From the NCBI RefSeq assembly GCF_019904235.1, contig NZ_CP063202.1, forward strand, positions 1,054,001 through 1,118,000: 64,000 bases of DNA. The letters are read 5' to 3'. This document shows, one piece after another, positions 8,650-17,570 of this stretch. Made by a program: the position numbers and the translations under genes. The first letter of the stretch is position 1. Each line of letters starts with the position of its first letter. The notes below the pieces were generated by a model. It saw nothing but the letters and a program-made list of their open reading frames with translations. It searched no databases and was not told where the DNA came from. The stretch is from Erythrobacter sp. SCSIO 43205. GTDB taxonomy: Bacteria > Pseudomonadota > Alphaproteobacteria > Sphingomonadales > Sphingomonadaceae.

Positions 8650-8811
8650 GGATGTATCGCCGCCAAGTGGGCCTTTGCGGGCGAATTGGCAAGGTTTGTC
8701 ACTATACCGCCCGAAACTGTCACGATCCGTAAAATCCGCAAACAGCGTAAACCCGGCATTAACCCTTCTCTAAAGGCACATATCAAGATTACCGGGTCAT
8801 TAGGGGTAATT

Positions 8812-9393
8812 ATGAATTGCCACCTTAAACCTTTTGTCGCTGCCGGAATTGCTCTGGCGAGTGTTTCACTTGTGTCGGCCCCCGCCCCATTGGCGGCGCA
8901 GAGTTCCTCTTATCTGCAATGTGTGCCTTATGCCCGCGAGCTTTCGGGCGTGGACATCTATGGCGATGCGCGCACATGGTGGGATCAGGCCGATGGCAAA
9001 TATGCGCGCGGTCGCCGCCCTCAGGAGGGCGCTGTGATGGTGTTCAAACCGCATCGCAATATGCGCCTTGGCCATGTCGCCTATGTCAGCAAAATCGTCG
9101 ATTCGCGCAAAGTGCTGCTCACCCATGCCAATTGGTCAGAGATCAACGGACGGCGCGGGCAGATTGAACGAAGCGTTCCGGCAATCGACGTATCGCCCAA
9201 CAATGACTGGAGCGAAGTGCGCGTCTGGTATCACCCGATCCAAGGGTTGGGCCGCACGCATTGGCCGCTGCACGGCTTCATCTATGCAGACGAGATGTCC
9301 CAGCCACAGCCCGCCATGCCGCGCGTTCGCGGACCTGTCCGTGTACAGCCGAGCCGTGAGTTCGTGAATGCCTTTGCCCGGTTCAGCCGTTAG
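8812..9393 (+). CDS. Secreted CHAP-domain protein (putative peptidoglycan amidase/peptidase)
   Basis: The protein has 193 residues. The ATG at 8812 follows AGGGG; the open frame extends far upstream without a better start. A signal peptide ends near LAAQ (residue 30). The CHAP fold is marked by YLQCVPYAREL with the catalytic Cys37 and by LGHVAYV with His88. CHAP enzymes cut peptidoglycan stem peptides or amide links by a Cys-His mechanism. The protein is monodomain, with a basic C-terminal tail. A TTAA-N7-CTAA sequence at 8759-8773, resembling a CtrA half-site pair, lies 38 bp upstream of the start. Confidence 0.82.
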   Translation: MNCHLKPFVAAGIALASVSLVSAPAPLAAQSSSYLQCVPYARELSGVDIYGDARTWWDQADGKYARGRRPQEGAVMVFKPHRNMRLGHVAYVSKIVDSRKVLLTHANWSEINGRRGQIERSVPAIDVSPNNDWSEVRVWYHPIQGLGRTHWPLHGFIYADEMSQPQPAMPRVRGPVRVQPSREFVNAFARFSR

Positions 9394-9416
9394 GGCTGCA
9401 AAGGCAAAAGCCGGGG

Positions 9417-9704
9417 CTAGCCCTTCTTGGCAACCGGCGGATTGTCACCGAGGTCTTCGAACCATGCTTCGACCGGGCCGTTCAGCTTCAAGGTAAGCGG
9501 TTGGCCACGACGGTCCACCGTCTTGCCGGCCTGTACCCGAACCCAGCCTTCTGAGATCGAGTATTCCTCAATATCGGTGCGCACGCGGTCTTTGAACCGA
9601 ATGCCAACGCCGCGTTGAAGCACCTCGGCGTCGAAGGCGGGGTTGCTTGGATTTACCGACAAATGGTCGGGCGGAACGTCCGCTGGATTTGTTTGGTCAC
9701 TCAT
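9417..9704 (-). CDS. DUF3297 family protein
   Basis: The protein has 95 residues. The pattern FDAEVLQRGVGIRFKDRVRTDIEEYSIS then EGWVRVQAGKTVDRRGQPLTLKLNG is the whole-length signature of DUF3297 proteins, which are short, cytosolic and widespread in proteobacteria. No catalytic motif or signal peptide is seen. It is convergent with the CHAP gene (23 bp apart) and divergent from tRNA-Leu. Function is unknown. Confidence 0.78.
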   Translation of the reverse strand: MSDQTNPADVPPDHLSVNPSNPAFDAEVLQRGVGIRFKDRVRTDIEEYSISEGWVRVQAGKTVDRRGQPLTLKLNGPVEAWFEDLGDNPPVAKKG

Positions 9705-9855
9705 GGGCCAGAGCCCATAATCGCCTCTTCATCGCGAAACAAGCGTGCTTAGTCGCAGCCAAGGCGCTTGCCCTTTTGTGTGGAGGGCTCTAGGGGGCCT
9801 GTTCTGACGCGCGCGGGAGGCCCTTTGGTTTTCCCGCGCGGCTTCGTTCGGATAT

Positions 9856-9940
9856 GCGGGCGTGGCGAAATTGGTAGACGCGCCAGATTTAGGTTCTGGT
9901 ATCGCAAGATGTGGGGGTTCGAGTCCCTTCGCCCGCACCA
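9856..9940 (+). tRNA. tRNA-Leu(UAG)
   Basis: The 85-nt cloverleaf has an acceptor stem GCGGGCG (9856-9862) paired with CGCCCGC (9930-9936), discriminator A and an encoded CCA. The anticodon stem CCAGA/TCTGG encloses loop TTTAGGT with anticodon TAG at 9890-9892, which reads CUN leucine codons. A long variable arm and GGTTCGAGTCC T-arm confirm a class II tRNA. It lies 70 bp before tig. Confidence 0.97.
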
Positions 9941-10010
9941 ACTTCGCCCTTCGGCAGGTCCGGCGTTGAGATGAATTTTTCTGTTTTACAAAGGCATAAA
10001 GTACCACCTC

Positions 10011-11576
10011 ATGGCAATTAAGCAGACCACTAACGAAGGCCTCAAGCGCGGTTACGAGATCACGCTCACCGCCGCTGAAATCGCCGCGAAGATCGAAGCT
10101 GAGATCAAAAAGATCGCGCCGCAGGTGAAGATGCCAGGCTTCCGCCCCGGCAAAGTGCCAGCGAATCTCGTCAAGAAAATGCACGGTGAGCAAATCCACG
10201 GCCAAACGGTCAATGATATGATTCGCGAATCGGTCGATGGCCTCATTGCTGATGAAAACCTGCGTCCAGCCATGCAGCCAGCGGTTTCGCTTGGCGAGGG
10301 CTATGAAGAAGGCAAGGATGCCGTCATCACGGTTGAGCTTGAAGTGCTTCCAGAGGTTGAAGCACCAAGCACTGAAGGCCTCAAGCTTGAAAAGCTGACC
10401 GTTCCAGTCAGCGACGAAGCGCTTGAAGAGGCGATTGCCAACATTGCGGGCTCGAACAAGAGTTATAAGGATGCCGCCAAGACCAAAAAGGCGGCTGAAG
10501 GCAACCAGCTGATCATCGACTTTGTCGGTAAGCTTGATGGTGAAGAGTTTGAAGGCGGCAAAGCTGAAGATGCACCACTGGTGATCGGTTCCGGCGCATT
10601 CATTCCCGGTTTTGAAGAGCAGCTTGTTGGCGTGAAGACAGGTGATGAGAAAACCATCACTGTGACCTTCCCCGAAGATTATCAGGCCGAACATCTCGCC
10701 GGTAAAGAGGCGACTTTTGACGTGACGGTTAAGGCTGTGAAGGTCGAAACCGAAACCAAGATCGACGACGAGTTCGCCAAGAACCTCGGCCTCGACAGCC
10801 TCGATAAGCTCAAAGAAATCATGACGGGTCAGCTTGAACAGCAGACCGCAGGGCTCACCCGCACTCAAATGAAGCGCCAGTTGCTCGATCAACTTGCCGC
10901 TGGTCACGACTTTGAAGTGCCAAGCCAGATGGTAGAGGCCGAGTTCGAACAAATCTGGGCTCAGCTGCAACAAGAAGCGGCCAAGGAAGAAGATCCCGAA
11001 GCAGCGATCAAAGAGATCGAAGCTGAAAAGGACGATTACAAGGCGATCGCAGAGCGCCGCGTGCGTTTGGGCCTTCTCCTTTCCGAAATCGGTCAGGCGA
11101 ACAATGTCGAAGTGACCGCGCAGGAAATGCAAATGCTGATCCAGCAGGCGGCACAGCAATATCGCCAGGAAGATCGTGAGCGTTTCGTTCAGTACATTCA
11201 GCAAGACCCAATGGCCGCCGCTCAACTGCGTGCACCGCTTTATGAAGACAAGGTCGTCGACTTCCTCTTCGACAAGGCCGAAGTGACCGAGCGCGAAGTG
11301 ACGCTTGAAGAGCTTCAGGCTGCGATTGAAGCGGACGAAGAGGCTGAGGCTGAAAAGGCTAAGAAAGCCCCTGCCAAGAAGAAGGCTCCGGCCAAGAAAG
11401 CGGCTGCGAAAAAGGCTCCTGCCAAGAAGACAGCAGCCAAGTCTGACGAGAAGGAAGAGGCGAAGAAAGCCCCCGCCAAGAAGCCAGCTGCTAAGAAAGC
11501 ACCCGCAAAGAAGGCACCGGCCAAAAAGCCAGCGGCTAAAAAGGCTCCTGCTAAGAAAGCCGCTGATAAGAAGTAA
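10011..11576 (+). CDS. tig: Trigger factor with long Lys/Ala-rich C-terminal tail
   Basis: The protein has 521 residues. The N-terminal ribosome-binding domain carries [10 protein letters not shown], the form of the trigger-factor signature that docks on ribosomal protein L23. The FKBP-type PPIase domain follows (about 160-245: [19 protein letters not shown], then [11 protein letters not shown]), then the helical chaperone arms. After about residue 445 comes an 80-residue tail of PAKK/APAKK repeats like eukaryotic histone H1 tails; E. coli trigger factor lacks it. The protein holds nascent chains at the exit tunnel and isomerises prolines. It precedes clpP and clpX, an order seen in many bacteria, here broken by an amidase gene on the other strand. 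Confidence 0.95.
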   Translation: MAIKQTTNEGLKRGYEITLTAAEIAAKIEAEIKKIAPQVKMPGFRPGKVPANLVKKMHGEQIHGQTVNDMIRESVDGLIADENLRPAMQPAVSLGEGYEEGKDAVITVELEVLPEVEAPSTEGLKLEKLTVPVSDEALEEAIANIAGSNKSYKDAAKTKKAAEGNQLIIDFVGKLDGEEFEGGKAEDAPLVIGSGAFIPGFEEQLVGVKTGDEKTITVTFPEDYQAEHLAGKEATFDVTVKAVKVETETKIDDEFAKNLGLDSLDKLKEIMTGQLEQQTAGLTRTQMKRQLLDQLAAGHDFEVPSQMVEAEFEQIWAQLQQEAAKEEDPEAAIKEIEAEKDDYKAIAERRVRLGLLLSEIGQANNVEVTAQEMQMLIQQAAQQYRQEDRERFVQYIQQDPMAAAQLRAPLYEDKVVDFLFDKAEVTEREVTLEELQAAIEADEEAEAEKAKKAPAKKKAPAKKAAAKKAPAKKTAAKSDEKEEAKKAPAKKPAAKKAPAKKAPAKKPAAKKAPAKKAADKK

Positions 11577-11606
11577 GCTTTCAGCCTAGAGTTATAGAAT
11601 TGCTAG

Positions 11607-11644
11607 AAGCCCCGCCCGGGAATTCCTTGGGCGGGGCTTTTTCT
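11607..11644 (+). terminator. Intrinsic terminator after tig
   Basis: AAGCCCCGCCC at 11607-11617 pairs perfectly with GGGCGGGGCTT at 11629-11639, followed by a T-rich run. The convergent amidase gene ends at 11647, so the stem may also act on that transcript. Confidence 0.88.
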
Positions 11645-11646
11645 TA

Positions 11647-13233
11647 TCAGTCTTCGGCTGACCAACGCTTGAAGCTTGGGGTAGGCAGCTCAGCGCTGCG
11701 CGCCCGCTCGTAAGCCGCGCCCACCTTCAACACCTCATGATCAGCCCATTTCGCGCCGAAAAAGCTGATCCCGACTGGCAGACGCTCAACCTCACCCATT
11801 GGCACGGTCAAATGCGGATAGCCCGCGACCGCTGCGGGCGTTCCAAAGCCGATTGAGCCGTTGAATTGATCGCCCAGCACGAGGTCGCTCATCCACGCAG
11901 GGCCTCTTGTAGGAGCGGTGAGGAACTGCACATTGTGCGTCGCCAATAAGTGATCAAGCGTCTCTTCCCCTGCAATTCGTAGGGCCTTGGCGCGCGCTTC
12001 CTCGTAAGCTTTGCGGTCGGTGGTTGTTTCAGCAAGCTCGAACAGGCCTTGATCAAACCAGCGCATTTCCGCCTCGCTGCTTCTGTTAAAGGCGATGAGG
12101 TCAGCGAGGCTTCGTGGTGTGTCTGCCCCGTCAATCTCCGGGATGGAGGCCAAGTATTTGCCCATCTCTTTGCGCAGTTCGTACATCAGCACGGTAAAGC
12201 TCGCGTCCCAAATTTCCTCGTTCATCTCGAACTCAATATCGACCAGCTCCGCGCCCGCTGCCTCAAGGTCGGCCAGCGCCGTTTCAAACACGCGTGCGAC
12301 CCGCGCATCATTGCCGATCTGACTGCGCATCACTCCGATCCGCACGCCTTTAAGCGAAAAATCGGCAAGCCCTGCGGTGTAGTCGCTGACCCGAACCGCC
12401 TCCAAAGTGGCGGCATCGGCCTCGTCCTCTCCTGCAATCGCGGTTAGCAGAAGGGCAGCGTCGTGCACTGTCTTGGCCATGGGGCCGGCGGTATCCTGCG
12501 TCGAAGAAATCGGCACCACATGGGTTCTGCTGACGATGCCAACGCTGGGCTTGAAACCGACCACTCCATTTATGCTCGCAGGGCAGGTGATTGAGCCATT
12601 TGTCTCCGTCCCAATCGCGGCCCAGGCAAAGCCGGCCGCAACTGCCGCGCCGCTTCCTGACGAAGAACCGCAAGAATTGCGGTCGATAGCGTGAGGATTG
12701 CGAGTGAGGCCGCCAATCGCGCTCCACCCGCTGGTGGAATCATCGGAGCGGATGTTGGCCCATTCGCTAAGGTTCGTCTTGCCCAGCACAACACCGCCTG
12801 CAGCGCGCAGATTTGCGATCAAAGGTGCATCGCGGCCGGTCATATTGTCCTTTAGCGCAAGGCTGCCGGCGGTGGTGGGCAATTCGCGCGTTTCGATATT
12901 GTCCTTCACCAAAACCGTGCGTGCATCGAGTGGCAATCCGCGCCGCTGCAATTGGCGGACCTGTCTTGTGATATCGGGTGCCAGCGCGATGACCGAATTG
13001 ATACCGTCCGGCCCGCCGTCAAGCGTGACAATACGGTAGATTTGTCCGACCGCGCGCCCTTCCGCCATAGTGGTCGCGGGCTCCACCCCCGGTGGCAAGT
13101 CAATGCGCTGCGGCGTGATCTCTATCGTTGGCGCAGGCTTGCGTAATGGTTCTGATTTCGCGGTCAGCGGTGTCGACGGTAGAGCGATGGCCGCAATGCT
13201 TGCAGCGAGTAGCAGGGAACTGCGTGATTTCAT
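11647..13233 (-). CDS. Exported amidase-signature family hydrolase
   Basis: The protein has 528 residues. A signal peptide is present (hydrophobic residues 6-20, TPLTAKS), placing the enzyme in the periplasm. The amidase-signature Ser-cisSer-Lys site is visible: the Lys in VLVKDNIET, the cis-Ser region in NSCGSSSGSGAAVAAGFA, and the nucleophile Ser region in IGTETNGSITCPAS, followed by NGVVGFKPSVG. It hydrolyses an amide bond; the substrate is unknown. It is a separate transcription unit inserted between tig and clpP. GatA in this window (60650-62131) belongs to the same superfamily but is cytosolic. Confidence 0.85.
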   Translation of the reverse strand: MKSRSSLLLAASIAAIALPSTPLTAKSEPLRKPAPTIEITPQRIDLPPGVEPATTMAEGRAVGQIYRIVTLDGGPDGINSVIALAPDITRQVRQLQRRGLPLDARTVLVKDNIETRELPTTAGSLALKDNMTGRDAPLIANLRAAGGVVLGKTNLSEWANIRSDDSTSGWSAIGGLTRNPHAIDRNSCGSSSGSGAAVAAGFAWAAIGTETNGSITCPASINGVVGFKPSVGIVSRTHVVPISSTQDTAGPMAKTVHDAALLLTAIAGEDEADAATLEAVRVSDYTAGLADFSLKGVRIGVMRSQIGNDARVARVFETALADLEAAGAELVDIEFEMNEEIWDASFTVLMYELRKEMGKYLASIPEIDGADTPRSLADLIAFNRSSEAEMRWFDQGLFELAETTTDRKAYEEARAKALRIAGEETLDHLLATHNVQFLTAPTRGPAWMSDLVLGDQFNGSIGFGTPAAVAGYPHLTVPMGEVERLPVGISFFGAKWADHEVLKVGAAYERARSAELPTPSFKRWSAED

Positions 13234-13360
13234 GGCTCAATTGTTTGCACTTTTGCCTCTTTTTCCCAAGAGGAAAGTTAATGCCCTTGAACAATGCGCC
13301 CGCGCGTCCGACATAGGCGGCCTGGCCTTCTGGCAACATTTTGGATGAGGATTAAATTCG

Positions 13361-14086
13361 ATGATCGACCTGTTTGGCAATTCTGGCGAAACTTTTGGCG
13401 CACAAGGTCAGTTTGGGCATGACCCGATCACTGGCGCATTGGTGCCGACGGTCGTCGAACAATCCAGCCGGGGTGAGCGCGCGTTTGACATCTTCTCACG
13501 CCTTCTGCGTGAGCGCATCGTCTTTGTAACAGGACAGGTTGAGGACAATATGGCCTCGCTCATCGTTGCGCAGCTGCTTTTCCTTGAGAGCGAAAACCCA
13601 TCCAAGCCGATCAGTATGTACATCAATTCGCCCGGCGGTGTTGTGACCGCTGGGATGGCGATCCATGACACGATGCAATACATCAAGCCTAAGGTGTCGA
13701 CCGTGTGCATCGGTCAGGCGGCCTCAATGGGCAGCTTCCTTTTGGCAGCTGGCGAACCCGGTATGCGCGTTGCTCTTCCCAATGCGCGGATCATGGTCCA
13801 CCAGCCATCAGGCGGCGCGCGCGGCATGGCCTCGGACATCGAAATTCAGGCGCGCGAGATCTTGCGCATTCGCACCCGCTTGAATGACCTTTATGTGAAA
13901 TACACCGGCCAATCGCTCGACGATATCGAAGCGGCTATGGACCGCGACACCTTCCTTGAGGCAGCAGAGGCCAAGAAGTTCGGTCTGGTCGATAAAGTTT
14001 TCGAAACGCGTCCTGAGGCTGGTGATGAAACCGGCGAGGGAAGCGTTGGGACCGATGAAAAGGGTTCAGGCGGCGCCCCTGAATAA
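13361..14086 (+). CDS. clpP: ATP-dependent Clp protease proteolytic subunit
   Basis: The protein has 241 residues, somewhat longer than E. coli ClpP because of an N-terminal extension ([19 protein letters not shown]) and an acidic Gly-rich C-terminus. The catalytic triad is Ser122 (GQAASMGS), His147 (MVHQPSGG) and Asp196 (AMDRD). It forms the tetradecameric serine protease chamber fed by ClpX, encoded 208 bp downstream. In alphaproteobacteria ClpXP degrades cell-cycle regulators such as CtrA. Confidence 0.96.
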   Translation: MIDLFGNSGETFGAQGQFGHDPITGALVPTVVEQSSRGERAFDIFSRLLRERIVFVTGQVEDNMASLIVAQLLFLESENPSKPISMYINSPGGVVTAGMAIHDTMQYIKPKVSTVCIGQAASMGSFLLAAGEPGMRVALPNARIMVHQPSGGARGMASDIEIQAREILRIRTRLNDLYVKYTGQSLDDIEAAMDRDTFLEAAEAKKFGLVDKVFETRPEAGDETGEGSVGTDEKGSGGAPE

Positions 14087-14294
14087 GGTTTAAGCATGGC
14101 AGAGATTGTCGCCCCATTGCGGGACGATGACTGATTGCGTTTAATGCCCTGTGCACTTTTTGGCCGCTATTATCGGCATTGCGGACCAAAAATGCTGTCG
14201 TCATGTGTTGATTCATGTGGGCAGCTAGATACACTCACCGAATCCGTCCGGCCTTGTATCGTCAAGTCCGGCCCGGATTCGAGGAATAGTAGGA

Positions 14295-15557
14295 ATGACC
14301 AAATTGAGCGGTACTGACAGCAAAAGCACCTTGTATTGCAGCTTCTGCGGCAAGTCTCAGCATGAGGTGCGCAAGCTTATTGCCGGCCCCACCGTATTCA
14401 TCTGCGATGAATGCGTTGAGCTGTGCAATGATATCATTCGCGAAGAAACCAAGGCTGGCATCGCTGGCAAGAAAGAGGGCGAGGTTCCGACCCCGTCTGA
14501 AATCTTTGCAACGCTCAATGATTATGTGATCGGCCAGACAAGCGCTAAGCGCAATCTCTCGGTTGCGGTCCACAACCACTACAAGCGCTTGAAGCACTCG
14601 GGCAAAGCGGGCGAGGTTGAGCTGGCGAAGTCCAACATCCTGCTCGTCGGGCCGACGGGTACGGGTAAGACGCTGCTCGCCCAAACCCTCGCGCGTACGT
14701 TCGATGTGCCCTTCACGATGGCTGATGCAACCACACTGACCGAGGCAGGTTATGTGGGTGAGGACGTTGAGAACATCATTCTCAAGCTGCTTCAAGCATC
14801 CGACTACAATGTCGAAAAAGCCCAGCACGGCATCGTATACATCGACGAAATCGACAAGATTACCCGCAAGGCCGAAAACCCCTCGATCACCCGCGACGTG
14901 TCGGGCGAAGGCGTGCAGCAGGCTTTGCTGAAGCTGATGGAAGGCACCACCGCTAGCGTGCCGCCACAAGGTGGCCGTAAGCACCCGCAGCAGGAATTCC
15001 TGCAAGTGGACACGACCAACATCCTGTTCATCTGCGGCGGTGCTTTTGCTGGCCTTGATAAGATTATCGCTGATCGTTTGCAGAAGCGCTCCATCGGCTT
15101 TGGCGCACACGTCGCCGATCCTGACAAGCGCCGGATTGGTGAACTTCTTGAGAAGAGTGAGCCTGAGGATCTCCTCAAGTTTGGCTTGATCCCTGAATTT
15201 GTTGGCCGTTTGCCGGTGATCGCCACGCTGCACGACCTTGATGTCGATGCGCTGGTGACGATCCTTCAGGAGCCGAAGAACGCTCTGGTGAAACAGTATA
15301 AGAAGCTCTTCGAACTCGAAGATGTCGAACTGACTTTCACCGATGAGGCATTGAAAGCCATCGCAGAACGCGCAATCAAGCGCAAAACGGGCGCTCGTGG
15401 TCTTCGCTCAATCGTTGAAGGCATCCTGCTCGACACGATGTTCGACTTGCCCGACATGGAAGGCGTGACTGAGATCGTGATCGACGAGGACGTGGTCGCG
15501 GGTAAGAAAGACCCTGTGCGCGTCCACGGCGGCGACGCGAAGGAAGAGGCGGCTTAA
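14295..15557 (+). CDS. clpX: ATP-dependent Clp protease ATP-binding subunit ClpX
   Basis: The protein has 420 residues, the usual family length. An N-terminal zinc-binding domain has Cys15, Cys18, Cys37 and Cys40. The AAA+ core shows Walker A GPTGTGKT, Walker [10 protein letters not shown], and RKHPQQEF followed by the sensor region. ClpX unfolds substrates and threads them into ClpP. The start is set by AGTAGG just before ATG. A DUF1648-like gene begins 3 bp after the stop, so the operon continues. Confidence 0.97.
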   Translation: MTKLSGTDSKSTLYCSFCGKSQHEVRKLIAGPTVFICDECVELCNDIIREETKAGIAGKKEGEVPTPSEIFATLNDYVIGQTSAKRNLSVAVHNHYKRLKHSGKAGEVELAKSNILLVGPTGTGKTLLAQTLARTFDVPFTMADATTLTEAGYVGEDVENIILKLLQASDYNVEKAQHGIVYIDEIDKITRKAENPSITRDVSGEGVQQALLKLMEGTTASVPPQGGRKHPQQEFLQVDTTNILFICGGAFAGLDKIIADRLQKRSIGFGAHVADPDKRRIGELLEKSEPEDLLKFGLIPEFVGRLPVIATLHDLDVDALVTILQEPKNALVKQYKKLFELEDVELTFTDEALKAIAERAIKRKTGARGLRSIVEGILLDTMFDLPDMEGVTEIVIDEDVVAGKKDPVRVHGGDAKEEAA

Positions 15558-15560
15558 GCC

Positions 15561-15905
15561 ATGCCGGGCACCATCGAATTGGTGCTTATTATTGCGACCA
15601 TCGCTGCCTTGCTAGCCTCAGGGCTATGGACCGAACGAAGGTTTGCTTGCTTCAAAGAGCTTCCCGCGCATTATGACTTTCGCGGGGAACCAACCCGCTA
15701 TTCATCCCGAAGCGTCATGGCCTGGCTTTTGCCTAGTGTTTTCTCGATCATGTTGGTCGTGGTGACTGTCGCTATGTCAGCTATCCCGGAAGAGGTGCGC
15801 AATGGAGATCCTCTGGGTGGGGTAATCGTGTGCTGTGCGACCTTTCTCGTGGCGCAGGCTTTGATCCTGTGGCTACATACCCGCTGGGCACAGCGGCAGG
15901 GTTAG
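15561..15905 (+). CDS. Small membrane protein with DUF1648-like motif
   Basis: The protein has 114 residues with three hydrophobic segments (about 5-20, 52-74, 87-105). Between the first two is ELPAHYDFRGEPTRYSSRS, which fits the P-x-H-x-x-x-x-G-x-P core of DUF1648 found in SdpI-like proteins. It starts 3 bp after clpX and ends 9 bp before the racemase gene, so all three are probably cotranscribed. Function unknown. Confidence 0.6.
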   Translation: MPGTIELVLIIATIAALLASGLWTERRFACFKELPAHYDFRGEPTRYSSRSVMAWLLPSVFSIMLVVVTVAMSAIPEEVRNGDPLGGVIVCCATFLVAQALILWLHTRWAQRQG

Positions 15906-15914
15906 ATCATACAC

Positions 15915-16604
15915 ATGAAAACAATCGGCATCCTCGGCGGAATGAGCTGGGAAAGCTCGGCGCAGTATTACGCGCTGATCAACCGCGAAGTCCGCGCGCG
16001 CAAAGGCGGGATCGTCTCTGCGCCGCTGGTGATGCACTCCTTCGATTTCGACCACATCGCCGCGCTTCAGCGGGCTGATGAGTGGGAGCAGTTGGGCGAC
16101 ATCCTTGGGCAAGCGGCGGCGGGTCTGGAGAAGGCAGGGGCCGATTGCATCCTGATTGCAACCAACACCATGCACCTCGTCGCGCCGCAGGTTGAGGCGC
16201 ATATTTCATGCCCATTGCTCCATATCGCCGACCCGCTCGCAGCAGGGTTCAAGGCGGCTGGACACGATACGGTCGGCCTCATGGCCACTCGCTTCACCAT
16301 GGAACAGCCATTTTACGCAGAGCGCCTCGCGCAGCATGGACTGAAGGTGGTGGTCCCTGATGAAAGCCACCGCGCAGAGATTCACCGGATCATTTTTGAC
16401 GAGCTATGTGCAGGAAAAGTCTGTCCCAAATCGCGCGCATTCTACTGTGATGTGATCGCCGATCTGCAATCGCGGGGCGCGCAAGGGATTGCGCTCGCGT
16501 GCACTGAAATCATGCTTTTGATCGAGCAGTGCCACAGCCCGCTGCCGCTGTTTGATACGACCGCGCTGCATTGTAAGGCAGCCGTCGACTTCGCGCTCGG
16601 TTAA
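15915..16604 (+). CDS. Aspartate/glutamate racemase family protein (YgeA-like)
   Basis: The protein has 229 residues and begins MKTIGILGGMSWES, as in this family. Of the two catalytic Cys positions, the second is kept (Cys196 in ALACTEIML) but the first is Thr85 in ATNTMH. The E. coli YgeA type of L-Asp/Glu-specific racemase shows this same Thr/Cys pair, so this is a natural subfamily rather than a broken enzyme. Asp/Glu racemisation or a related isomerisation is likely; the substrate is not decided by sequence. It is the last gene of the clpX operon. Confidence 0.82.
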   Translation: MKTIGILGGMSWESSAQYYALINREVRARKGGIVSAPLVMHSFDFDHIAALQRADEWEQLGDILGQAAAGLEKAGADCILIATNTMHLVAPQVEAHISCPLLHIADPLAAGFKAAGHDTVGLMATRFTMEQPFYAERLAQHGLKVVVPDESHRAEIHRIIFDELCAGKVCPKSRAFYCDVIADLQSRGAQGIALACTEIMLLIEQCHSPLPLFDTTALHCKAAVDFALG

Positions 16605-16614
16605 TGACCGAAAC

Positions 16615-16706
16615 GGCTGCTCAGCAGCCGCAAGGCCGACTGGCCGTCCGCAGCAGGCGCAGCTTCGCTGCGCGTCAAGCGAGGATGCTCGCCCGGATGG
16701 GCGAGC
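16615..16706 (+). repeat. Series of short hairpins after the racemase gene
   Basis: Three small perfect hairpins follow each other: GGCTGCTCAGCAGCC at 16615-16629, GCGCAGCTTCGCTGCGC at 16657-16673 and GCTCGCCCGGATGGGCGAGC at 16687-16706. None has a T run. They may protect the 3' end of the clpX-operon transcript or be a degraded REP-like element. Confidence 0.45.
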
Positions 16707-16721
16707 GTAACCACCAAGACT

Positions 16722-16762
16722 CAAAACCCCGCCCAGCTTCACGAACGAAAAGCTGAGCGGGG
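16722..16762 (-). terminator. Intrinsic terminator for the fasciclin gene
   Basis: Read on the minus strand, CCCCGC-TC-AGCTT at 16762-16750 pairs with AAGCT-GG-GCGGGG at 16739-16727 and is followed by TTTTG. It lies about 75 bp beyond the fasciclin stop. Confidence 0.65.
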
Positions 16763-16835
16763 CAAGGTCAGGCGTCTTTCCATGAGGGAGGGGGAACGGA
16801 AGGAGAAGACGCCCGGGGTTGGTCAGGAAACGTAT

Positions 16836-17408
16836 TTACGCAGGCAAAAATACACCGTCAGTCACGTGAATAATGCCGTTGGCCGTCTCGACATTGGCCG
16901 TGGTCACAGCGGTCGCGCGGCCTTTGGCATCGGTGATGACAATGGTGTCACCCGAAAGGCGTGCAGTGAGCTTCTGACCTGCGAGCGTCTCGATTGTCGC
17001 TTCGCCACCGTGCTTGTTGATCAGGCGAACAAGATCGTCCGAAGTCACTGACCCCGACACAGCATGATAGACGAGCACATTGGTAAGCGTGCCCTTGTTT
17101 TCAGGACGAAGCAGCGTTGCAACTGTGCCATCGGGCAATTTGGCAAAGGCGGTGTCGGTTGGCGCGAACACGGTGAAAGGGCCGGGGTTGGAGAGCGTGC
17201 CTGCAAGACCTGCTGCGGTGACGGCTGCGACAAGTGTGTTGTGCACGCCAGTGCTTTGCGCGGTTTCAACGATATTGGGGGTCTGTTCCTGCGATGCGGC
17301 TTTGTGACCGTGTGCAGCAAGCGGCACTGTGGTCACAGTGGCAAAGCCAGTGGCAGCTGCAATCGCAGCGAGAGCAACGGCGCGGAAGGTCTTGGACTTG
17401 TTGGACAT
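16836..17408 (-). CDS. Exported fasciclin (FAS1) domain protein
   Basis: The protein has 190 residues. The ATG at 17408 has GGAG upstream; the open frame runs back to 17504 without a convincing start. A signal peptide covers about residues 9-33. One FAS1 domain fills the rest: NIVETAQSTGVHNTLVAAV, GPFTVFAPTDTAFAKLP (H1-type motif), VLVYHAVSG and the terminal NGIIHVTDGVFLPA (H2-type motif). FAS1 proteins mediate adhesion at the cell surface. It lies directly downstream of an ECF sigma/anti-sigma pair on the same strand, which suggests control by that sigma factor. Confidence 0.88.
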   Translation of the reverse strand: MSNKSKTFRAVALAAIAAATGFATVTTVPLAAHGHKAASQEQTPNIVETAQSTGVHNTLVAAVTAAGLAGTLSNPGPFTVFAPTDTAFAKLPDGTVATLLRPENKGTLTNVLVYHAVSGSVTSDDLVRLINKHGGEATIETLAGQKLTARLSGDTIVITDAKGRATAVTTANVETANGIIHVTDGVFLPA

Positions 17409-17570
17409 TAGGGATCTCCAGTTTGCGCAAGCCCTCCCAGTCTTGCATTGGAAATTACGTCCGACCTTGCAATTCGGATGCATTAGCGGAGCCAATATCT
17501 GCAATTATTTTGTGAACTGCTTGGAATTGCGACGAAATTTCCCGCACGCGTACTCGTGTGCGCTCAGGGA

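Noticed and set aside
9808..9840. GC-rich hairpin (GCGCGGGA pairing with TCCCGCGC) just upstream of tRNA-Leu
   Set aside because: It has no T run on a useful strand and lies in the leader of the tRNA; it could be chance in GC-rich DNA, so no function is assigned.
9729..11225. Open frame of 498 codons on the minus strand opposite tig, also covering tRNA-Leu
   Set aside because: It runs through a tRNA gene and opposite conserved trigger factor domains; no motif or ribosome site supports it.
17409..17570. Possible ECF promoter (GCATCC, 16 bp, CGTAAT on the minus strand) before the fasciclin gene
   Set aside because: A matching pair could not be found with confidence before the sigma gene, so a shared motif is not shown.
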